Below, in pieces: positions 56,601 through 64,000 of a DNA stretch of 64,000 nt. Origin of the DNA: Malania oleifera (taxonomy: Eukaryota > Streptophyta > Magnoliopsida > Santalales > Ximeniaceae); assembly GCF_029873635.1 (NCBI RefSeq), contig NC_080423.1, positions 105,775,773-105,839,772 of the forward strand, in the 5' to 3' direction. A program made the translations under genes and the position numbers. How positions within the stretch are numbered: the stretch's first letter is position 1; the number at the start of each line of letters is the position of its first letter. Under the pieces are notes generated by a model, which worked only from the letters and a program-made list of their open reading frames with translations, searched no databases and had not been told where the DNA came from.

Positions 56601-57906
56601 CAAGATGTATACAGTATCTGCTGCCTTTTCTGATTTAGTTGCTCAATCTTAACTTTGCGTTACCAACCCTGTCTTGATCAGTGTGTCTTCTGCTGTGACC
56701 TTCTATCCTGGCTAATTATCAGGGGTCCGCTTCAATTTTTTTGAGCTTTAGTTTTCGTAGGGATGATTCGAGGTTTCAAGCCGTGGTAGTATTGCCTATG
56801 ATTGTATTAAAGACTCTCTCTCTCTCTCTCTCTCTCTCTGAGGCACCCATATGTGTTTTGCCCCTTTTTTTTTATTGATAAACTAATGCCTATAAAGCAC
56901 AGCGAGGACAGTACAACATGACAGATACGGAGACGTGAAAAATCCAAAAAATATAGGACATGATATTGGAGGGACACGCCTATTAATACTTGTACAATAC
57001 AATATTGTATATAATAAATTATGCATTGGAAATATTAAGTTCTTATTTACATGAAACACAATTGAGAATCCAATGTAAAGCGTATGCATCTTCTTATTTG
57101 TTTTTGGTAGTATGTTTTTTTGAGAGATCCTCGTAGCTTTGTTCAATTTTATTATTATTGTTATTATTATTATTTTTTGTTCTTTTCATAATGTTTGGCA
57201 TTCATACACTAATAATAGGGATATCTACTATATGATATCATGAACATGAAGTGTGGGATGGAATGTGGGGCTTCGATTGTGGAACAAGCAATGAAGTCTT
57301 CGTATCTGGATTTTTTATACTGCTACTTAACGCATGAATTTTCCTCATCAGATAAATGTTGTTGCAGGCTTTTCCCGAAGAGCTATTCTCAGTTCTTCGG
57401 ACTGTGCACCTACTAAGAGGACTTAGCGTTGGTCTCGGAATAAACTATTCTTGTGCTGAGCAATGGAGACCCATTGCAGAAGAGGCTCTGTATTCTGCTG
57501 GTAGACTACAAGGTGGTCTTTCTCAACTCCAAATCTAAGAGGACACTTAGACATCCCTCAGGAATGAATTAAACCCAATTTTAGACTTAACTTGAAATTG
57601 TCATGAGTGCGACCAAGATATGAAGAATTGACTTCATTTTGTAGCTATTTGATAAGCCAAGAAATCAGTCTGATGTAGTCAGACGATTGCATCGACTTTA
57701 TCCTAATGATAGATGCTTGTCTTTGAAGCGTCTTGGATTTTATTTTATTTTATTTTATTTTTCACAATTCCATGGATGTCCAAATGTGTCCATTGGATCA
57801 ATATGCTGGGTTTTATGCGTGACATTCTAAACTTGTACTTTCAGAGAAGGATCTGAAGAGTAGAGCGCGTAGGCGCAGTTCTCTTAGAAAAATATTTCGG
57901 AGATAG
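47682..57906 (+). CDS. ABC1K/ADCK/UbiB-family atypical protein kinase, 12 exons
   Basis: A member of the ABC1 kinase family, which in plants acts in mitochondria or plastids on quinone and lipid metabolism; the substrate here is unknown. Exons: 47682-47840, 48019-48147, 48668-48862, 50251-50298, 50362-50490, 51660-51784, 52885-52995, 53600-53708, 54028-54146, 54566-54719, 57368-57512, 57845-57906; 494 codons in phase. Landmarks: LKVAQ at residues 95-99 (family KxGQ motif, with Ala for Gly), PLGSASIAQ at 153-161 (the Ala/Ser-rich loop replacing the Gly-rich loop), VVVKVQHPG with Lys177, ExD region EKQIGYEFDF (218-227), hinge VMEYIDG (266-272), FHADPHPGNIL with Asp322 and Asn327, LLDYGQ with Asp340. 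Intron 8 is GC-AG. If the last intron is retained, the protein stops at 57538 (482 aa). No clear transit peptide is visible, so location is open. Confidence 0.93.
47841..47860. repeat. (CT)n starting at the ABC1K exon 1 donor
   Basis: The intron 1 donor GT runs straight into a CT tract, and a second CT tract lies at about 47949-47972 in the same intron. Confidence 0.85.
53425..53530. mobile_element. Foldback MITE copy 3, in ABC1K intron 7
   Basis: The left arm CTTGAATTTGGATTTGTGTG and right arm CACCCAAATCCAAATTCAGG are near inverse complements around a centre with ATGAAATACAAAATTG. It is the best preserved of the three copies. Confidence 0.7.
53796..53955 (+). mobile_element. tRNA-derived SINE in ABC1K intron 8
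   Basis: It has a box A-like TAGCTTTGTGACCTGG and box B-like GGTTCAAGGTG (53823-53833) about 30 bp apart, then GGAAACAGCCTCTTGC, AAGGCTGTGTACTGTACTCC, CCTTCCTTGGACCCC and CACTGGGCGGCCCTTT. This string order is that of widespread angiosperm tRNA-derived SINEs (Au-like, from memory). Length about 160 bp. TTTAGATTG before and TTTAGTTG after may be a worn duplication. Confidence 0.75.
54795..54893 (+). mobile_element. Truncated RTE/SINE 3' tail in ABC1K intron 10
   Basis: GTGTGAATTGGTGGAAGAC, then ATGTAGCCAACCCCACCTAG, AAGGCTTGG and ATTATTGTTGTC match the last ~75 bp of the RTE LINE (33698-33771) and the tail of the SINE at 46815. The 5' boundary is unclear. Confidence 0.65.
55199..55560 (-). 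pseudogene. L1-type LINE fragment in ABC1K intron 10
   Basis: The minus strand is open over 113 codons with YHIWQERNTKLCAV and IPLTILWFAWKKRNRRVFKN. The second motif is the conserved Trp-Lys-Arg-Asn-Arg-Arg-Phe segment after zf-RVT in plant L1 ORF2. The rest of the LINE is absent. Duplicated TTTCCAAGGTTTTGC strings lie near 55540-55610. Confidence 0.7.
56814..56840. repeat. (CT)n microsatellite in ABC1K intron 10
   Basis: A CT run of about 27 bp. The rest of 55600-57367 holds no recognised feature. Confidence 0.85.
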
Positions 57907-58303
57907 AGGCTTATCGAGAATGGTGAGCAGGAATCACTCTTGGAACTTGGTATCTCAATGTACTTACAGATTCATGTGCCCCTTTTTCCTTTATTTATTT
58001 TTCCATTATTTATTAGTCAATATTATGATTATCACTAATATTATTTGTTGGGTCTTAGCAAGAATTTCTAACTTCAAAGGGTGTTCTGGACCTCTGGTGC
58101 AGCTTGGAGGTATATAATTTTCTACTGGGCATTTCAGACGCCTTCTTTTGGGAAGGACTTGGCGGGGGTGGGGAAGGCAATAGCTGTGGGGCATTTGGAA
58201 TTCAACATATTGCTGTCATACATGCTTACTTTGAACTTCTCCCAAGAGAATCTGCCGCTGAATTCCTTCAGATATTCCTCATAACAATGTAATTGATAGA
58301 AAT
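57907..58303. other. ABC1K 3' flank
   Basis: Downstream of the last stop codon I see no further exon or gene. Short open frames at 58081-58292 have no recognisable domain. Confidence 0.45.
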
Positions 58304-58903
58304 TGATGTGGAAATCGAGTATATGATGCACAGTGGAATAATTAAACTTGCAGCAAATGATGAAGCACCAAGAACACAAATTCATACGCAACTAGTAAAT
58401 CTGAAAACGAGTAAAGATAAAAATACGAGAATATGCGTGGTTCGGTAATGCCTACATCCATTGGAGCACCAATATTTCACTATGAAATTGAAAATTTACA
58501 ATACACTTCATACAATGATCTCTCTATATCCAATATGCCAAGGATTTATTTAACAACTCCTCAGAGGTTTTCCTTTAAAAACCCAATCCTCCCAACGTTT
58601 TAATTCAAAATTAAATTCTTCCTCGTAGCTCAGGAGCACTCGTCGATGAGACACAGAAGATCACTCGTCGACTAGTATGATCACTCATTGACGAGTCAGA
58701 TTTCATGCTCATGGTATCTCAAAGATTCTGTAATTTCCAGTTTCTCGGTATCTACTCATCGACGAGTCACTGTGAGCACTCGTCGAAGAGAACAAGACAT
58801 TCGTCGACGAGTCACTGCTGCACTCTTCAAGAATTTAACCCATATGCTTTTTATCTTCTGTTTATGAGCCCCAAGTATAAGAGCCACACATGCAAATATA
58901 ACA
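58304..58903 (-). mobile_element. 3' LTR of a truncated Copia element, ACTCGTCGACGAGT type
   Basis: On the minus strand it starts TGTTATATTTGCATG (58903) and ends CGATTTCCACATCA (58304), aligning with the Copia LTR at 25541-26077. Just outside the start, the minus strand reads ATATAATCACC then AAGGTAGAGAT, matching the purine-rich internal sequence before the 3' LTR of the large Copia, so this is a 3' LTR whose internal part was cut at about 58929. The CCTACATCCATTGGAGC block is near 58450. Confidence 0.75.
58638..58815 (-). promoter_or_regulatory. Palindrome array in the Copia LTR
   Basis: Six units built on ACTCGTCGACGAGT: near 58638, 58660, 58682, 58754, 58777 and 58799. The TTTCTCGGTATCTAC box at 58741-58755 is the reverse of the GATACCGAGA motif found in the other arrays. 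Confidence 0.6.
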
Positions 58904-59065
58904 ATCTCTACCTTGGTGATTATATGTGTTGTAATCATTAAAAAAAAAAAAAAATTGTTTTTAAAAAAAATAAACTAAATTAAAATTTTAAAAAATTAAA
59001 TTCATTAAATAATAATTATTAATTAAATTATATAATATAATAATAATAATAATATAATATTATAA

Positions 59066-59066
<1 letters not shown>

Positions 59067-59112
<46 letters not shown>
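59067..59112. repeat. (TA)n microsatellite
   Basis: A TA run of about 46 bp in family F. Confidence 0.95.
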
Positions 59113-59116
<4 letters not shown>

Positions 59117-60594
59117 TTGAATGATTTAAGAATCCTTCAGGCGTAAGTCATTGTAGAGAGCCCCCTGATCTCCTCGTCTCCTCTTTCTCACTCTCCTCCA
59201 TCTCGTCTTCGTTTCTCGGCCGATCAAAAATCCGAAAATATCGTTGGGCTTTGCTCGCCGCCATCGACATTTCTACTAGAGCGGATTTGTCGTGAGAGCG
59301 GTGTAGGCATATCTCTTCGGGTAAGGCTAAATCTTAAACTTATCTCAACTTTTCTTAAATTATAAGTCCCATTAACAAACGGAAATTGTCAGGAGAATCG
59401 TGGGGAGATTCTCTACAATCTAGTCGGAGCGGGTTTTCAAATTAGAGTTACGGGGTATCAATCTTAAATCGGGGATAAGTTTGATAATTTAGACTTTTAT
59501 TGGACTATTTAGGGTATTTAGAACTTAGAAAAATTTTAGGAAAAGTTACTCTAAGAATTATGATGGATAATATGGTGAAATTTGAATTTCAGGACTTTAG
59601 GGGTTTTTGAACACCTGGGGCATAGGCCGGGTTGTTATCGGGTTTTTCAAGAATCTGGTAAGGGGATTAAGTTAAGTCAGGAATTTTATTTAATTTGAAC
59701 TGATTAAATTAATATATATATATATATATATATATTTATTCATTTGAGAATTTAAATGCTATTTTGGAAACTTACCATTCGAAATGAGTTTTACAAACGT
59801 AGGATATACGGTATAATATTTCGAATAAAATGAACGGTGGAAAGTTTGTTTATTTAAATGGATATGTTAGAATGTGGAAAATTGTGTGGCAGATGATTTA
59901 ATTTGTATGAATTATTGTATATTTGGATTTGGGATTTTGAAATACTGGAATTGTTGTGGAAAATACTGAAAATTCTTGTGAAAATACTGGAACTGTTTAT
60001 GAAATGCAGGGGTTTGACCTAACGACCAGTGGCTGGGTATTGTTTGATTGGCCAAGGGCTAGGATTATTAATTGACGGTCGAGGGTTGAGTTTTATTTGA
60101 TGGCTATATGCCAAATTGTATTTTTGGTCGGGGGCCGAGTTTTTGGAATAATAAGAAATATATGTGAAATGATGTTTTAAATGATATTTTCTATTATTTA
60201 AATTGCATGATATGCTTTATGAACCCTGGGGACTAGTGTAGTGTGAGCATGATATCGTTGCTAGAGATTTGTTATGTGGCTGTGTGTGCCCAGACCTGTG
60301 CTAAGAGGTGTAGGGTGACCTTGTCCGATTTGCCTACGTGAGGAGAATGCACCCTTGGGTGAGGGCAATCGGACCAGCAGTTAGAGCTGCATGTACCCAT
60401 GGAGTATGTTAGCGAAGAGTATAGATGACTACTGTCTGCGTAGATCCCCCAGGACATTAGTCCAACTTTCGGACTGCACAACCTGTGTCATAGGGATGTA
60501 AATGACGTGTTTGTCACAAGGAGTGTTTTATATGCATATCTGTTAATTTATGTGTGTAAGAACCCGAAAAATATAAAATGGATTTTCTGTAGAT

Positions 60595-60785
60595 TTCGTC
60601 AACGAAGCTAGATTTCGTTGACGAAGGCAGTAGACTTTTCATTGATGAAATTCAAGGTTCGTCGACGAAGAGAAGTCGAGAGATTTGGAAAAGTTTAAAT
60701 ACCAGACTTCGTCGACGAGGCTATCGACATCCGCGACAAAATCCTTGACTTTTTGTCGATGAAGGTACTTTTTGTCGACGAAAAT
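60595..60785 (+). promoter_or_regulatory. Palindrome array of LTR family B copy 2
   Basis: Seven units: TTCGTCAACGAA (60596), TTCGTTGACGAA (60614), TTCATTGATGAA, TTCGTCGACGAA (about 60658, perfect), TTCGTCGACGAG, TTTGTCGATGAA and TTTGTCGACGAA. The AAGTCGAGAG box at 60673-60682 is in the same relative position as GATACCGAGAG in family A. Confidence 0.6.
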
Positions 60786-61565
60786 CGAGCGGGTCAAAGG
60801 CTTACAAAAAGGGATATTTGGGTTTTCTTCTTCACTAAGTCTCTCTCTCTCTCTCTCTCTCTAAATTCTCTCTCTCTCTCTCTCTCTAGATTTCCTCGCC
60901 GGTCGTTGATAGAATCAGAAATCCGAGGTTACCACGAGGATTGTGGAAGGATTCTCTACAACTTCTACGGATCGGAATCTCGTTTTGGAGATTTTCGGGT
61001 TTCGGGCCAAAATCGAGGTAAGGCTCGGTTATCATTTCTGATTCTGTATATGTGTAGTAGTATGGATTATAAACATGTTTAGTATTGTGGTTTGTAGATT
61101 TTGGAGTCTCGGTTCATAGTTTTGAGGGTCGTAGAGTTCGTGGTTTGGTTTCGGGTTAAGGTAAGGGGATTCTGTTTATATCAGTTCATTTTTGAAATCA
61201 GGATCGGTAAGCCTGTAGGCTACGATCATATGTATATTTTGGCTACTTATTTCGGGAAATCTATCAGGTGAAAACACGAAATTTTCGGGTTACAATTTTC
61301 GGGAAAATTAGGGATTTCGGGTATCATCTCTTGTTTGATTGGAAAATCGTTCATGTTGTTTAAACTGTATTATTGAGGTGATCGTAATCCATATTTGCAT
61401 AAACTGTATATTTGAAATTGTAAACGATATGATTTGTCATAAACCAAATAAGTGTGGTATGTGTGCATGTACGTAAATGTTTTAGGTATTTGTGAAAAAC
61501 AACTATGTGGGGCTTATTACCGTACGCTGAAATGTATAGGGACGTGAGTTCCAAAGTGATTCCAG

Positions 61566-61700
61566 GTTTTTGTGAAAAACGGCTTGGGGCGGCTGACTAC
61601 TGTACGCCATAACAGCTAGGGGTGGCTAACTACCGTACGCTGTAGCAGCTAGGGGCGGCTAACTACCGTACGCTATGCACTGTAACGGTTAACTACCGTG
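61566..61700. repeat. Minisatellite, unit about 33 bp
   Basis: GGGGCGGCTAACTACCGTACGC followed by TGTAGCAGCTA recurs three to four times. A separate duplicated AGAGTGGCCGGCTCTATATCC unit lies at 61707 and 61745. Confidence 0.85.
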
Positions 61701-62980
61701 GGCAAGAGTGGCCGGCTCTATATCCGGGTTGCGAAATATCACCAAGAGTGGCCGACTCTATATCCGGGGTGCGAAATATCACCAGTATGATTCGGTTGGT
61801 CACCAAATGTAGCAACGGACCACAGTGGGCCTAGGTTGACGTAGCGTAGTTTGCATATGGTAACGTAATTGGGGTTAGACCAGGTGACCTTGTGTAGTTG
61901 CATATGTAGCAATGGATTCACTATTGGGTCTGAGTTAGAAACCTTGGTAGTTTAATGTGTTGGAACGTAACCGCTGTGAGACTAGGTGACTTGTGCAGTT
62001 GTGAGTAGCGTGACGACACTGACCATATGTATGTATGTATGTATTTGAGTATCATATGAACTGGAATGGTTTTGTGAAAATATTGGAACTATATAAAATT
62101 GTATGGAACTTATTTTGAAACTGTATGTATTGTTTCAAATTGTATCGTATGAATGTGTTATAAAGTATGAAAATGACACCGGTATGTCACACACTGATAT
62201 AACCTGTTTTCTCCCTTACTGAGAGGTGTCTCACCCCGAATATATACAAATGTTTTTCAGATCCTTCGGGTAGCCGTAATTAGCATCCTAGCATCCGAAA
62301 GCGAGGGGTGTTGTTTAGCTACTGCTAGTGCTTGATAGGTATGAGTTTTTGTAACCGGGTTATCGTGATGGATTTTGTAGACGCCCGTAGTATGTATGGT
62401 ATTCATAGAGATGTTTACCCTAGTATGTATAGACTCTGGTATGATACTTTTATGTATGGAAGACTGTTTTCCGTTGCGTATTCTGATGAGTATGGATGTT
62501 CAGATATATGTATATAGGGCATCCGTTAACCCCACGGGGTCGGACCTTTTTGTATGATGTATCATGTATGTTTTAATTGATACAGAAACAAGTTAGGTTA
62601 TTTAAATTCACCACTGGGTCCCATTTCCGGGTTCGGGGCGTGACAATGTGAATACGGTTAATTAATAAGATAACTTCGAGGGTTTACTGAGAAAGGTGAG
62701 TGATTTGGTAGCAGTAATGGTACTAGAGCAGAGGGAAACTATTTGTATGGGCGGGTAATCTTCCCTATTCTCAGCTAATTGGGTATGTGAGTGTAAATTA
62801 AGAATTTTTTCATAAATGGGTTTATCTATTTAGTGAACATGTTATTTTCTGTACACTAAATGCATGCTGGTCACACACTGACATTAACTTAGTCTTTTCC
62901 TTACTGAACTGTGCCTCACCCCTACTTTACAAACTGTCTTTTTAGGGAATCCTAGAGATCGGGTCTAGCACGCTAGAGGT

Positions 62981-64000
62981 CTAACGACCTGCTCATTTTT
63001 CACATATATTTTTTTTAATAAATAAATTATCATCACATTATACATTCCAGCTCAGCAGGTCACAATCCACCTGGGTCCGTGGGCACCAGGGATATATCAA
63101 AGCATAAAGTAGAAGCCTTAGCAGCAGAAAATATACAAACATGTACATCTCAATACCATATACCACAATATACTAGAGTTACTACAATCACTGTATTTTC
63201 ATATATACATTCCAAAAATAAAACCTAAGGACATTTCCCACAAAATCTAACTGTCCTTACAAAACTTACCCTTCAAAAAGGGCAGATAGACCGTACTATA
63301 TCAGCGGGGCTTTTTAGCTCTTCTATCCTGGGCTCCTGAAAAGTTAATAAAATTTAGGGGTGAGACACCTCTCAGTAAGGGAAATAAACTAATACCAGTG
63401 TGTGGCAACATGAGTATTATGTGTTCTACATATACCATACATAACATATTCAATACTGTTTATCAAATCTGGGAAAACATACATATATATCAACACATAG
63501 TAGAATATACTGCATTTTCATAAACATATCTCATCTCATACACTAATAATAACATAAAACAATCCTGGTAGGTTAGATGGCTATTGTCATGTATTACCCC
63601 CACATGACTAGGTTGTGTGGCCCGAAGGCGGGACCTGACAATGGTTGGCACTGTCAAGTCAAACAGTAGTCTGTAGGTCTGATGGGTCTACCCAGACTAG
63701 TCCGTACACCAGGGGTGATAACAGCACACTTCTTGAAAATAACCACATCGACCATCCAATCTCACACCACTCCGTACAGCGGCGTTAACACAAATATCGT
63801 GATCACGAAGATCATGGATACATAGCAACGGTACTGTGCAAGTGCTAGCCTAGACCAAGCCAACCAGGTTCTGATATCATATACATATACTAAAATCGTG
63901 ATACATGGATATCTCATATCAATAATTATCAAATCAATCATATCATTTTTCACATATACATATTTCATGAAAATCATCGGCCCGTACGCCGAAATTACAT
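62981..64000 (-). mobile_element. LTR-type element, family G, cut by the right window edge
   Basis: It opens with TAACGACCTGCTCA (like the GCAGGTCGTTACA end of family A on the other strand), preceded by TC where TG would be expected. The inverse of CTTACTGAGAGGTGTCTCACCCC lies at 63357-63380, and ATTACCCCCACATGACTAGG then TTGTGTGGCCCGAAGGCGGG, the inverse of the CCGCACAACC block, at 63593-63633. The rest lies beyond the window. Confidence 0.65.

Larger units (their letters stand above)
60555..62645 (+). mobile_element. Solo LTR-type element, family B copy 2 (intact)
   Basis: 2091 bp, starting TGTAAGAACCCGAA and ending GGTTCGGGGCGTGACA, with an exact ATGTG duplication (60550-60554, 62646-62650). 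Order: palindrome array (60595-60785), CT tracts (60840-60888), a GAGGTAAGGCTCGG stretch (61015), minisatellite (61566-61700) and TTACTGAGAGGTGTCTCACCCC (62216-62237). It is the best preserved LTR-type unit here and the reference for the split copy at 15941-22544. No coding sequence. Confidence 0.93.
58930..62980 (+). mobile_element. LTR-type element, family F, split by family B copy 2 and truncated
   Basis: It begins TGTAATCATTAAAA at 58930, with a (TA)n tract, a CTCCTCTTTCTCACTC stretch and a TCGGCCGATCAAAAATCCGAA block that resembles family C near 18960-19020. After the insertion (60555-62645) it continues with a CCTTACTGAACTGTGCCTCACCCC block (62899-62922). It breaks at about 62980 against family G without its own terminal sequence. 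No coding sequence. Confidence 0.65.

Noticed and set aside
58081-58292. Two overlapping short frames downstream of ABC1K
   Set aside because: No domain, no splice continuity and no conserved motif; probably the 3' untranslated region or spacer.

Overview
This is nuclear DNA from a flowering plant, most likely a eudicot. It holds two spliced housekeeping-type genes in a repeat-dense, AT-rich background with long (CT)n, (TA)n and (ATT)n tracts, plant-type LTR retrotransposons, L1- and RTE-type LINEs, SINEs and MITEs. I cannot name the species.

Layout. (1) 1-7607: LTR-type elements inserted into one another. (2) 7608-26077: one Ty1/Copia retrotransposon on the minus strand, expanded from about 5.2 kb to 18.5 kb by four LTR-type insertions, one of which carries a fifth. 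Both outer Copia LTRs and an exact AAAAA target duplication are still present. (3) 26684-41540, plus strand: an 8-exon gene for the 26S proteasome lid subunit RPN7 (386 aa), with five clustered TGGGC-type promoter motifs and a 12.7-kb intron 2 filled with LINE debris. (4) 41541-47560: intergenic, with MITEs, a Copia LTR, a long inverted repeat and a SINE. (5) 47682-57906, plus strand: a 12-exon ABC1K/UbiB-family atypical kinase gene (about 494 aa) with one GC-AG intron and SINE/LINE fragments in its introns. (6) 58304-64000: a Copia LTR and more nested LTR-type elements, including a clean 2091-bp solo LTR with a perfect ATGTG duplication.

For convenience the non-Copia LTR-type families are called A to G here. 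They are flanked by 5-bp duplications, start near TGTAA and end near ACA. Most share a TTACTGAG..GTGTCTCACCCC-like block, and none carries coding sequence in this window. Families A and B and the Copia LTRs all carry, in the presumptive U3 promoter, an array of GTCGAC-centred palindromes (TTCGTCGACGAA and relatives) plus a GATACCGAGAG-like box. This module, shared between element types that are otherwise unrelated, is the most unusual signal in the window.

The two genes are intact by splice-site and frame analysis and have no evident functional link to each other. Every other long open frame is a transposon remnant or chance.
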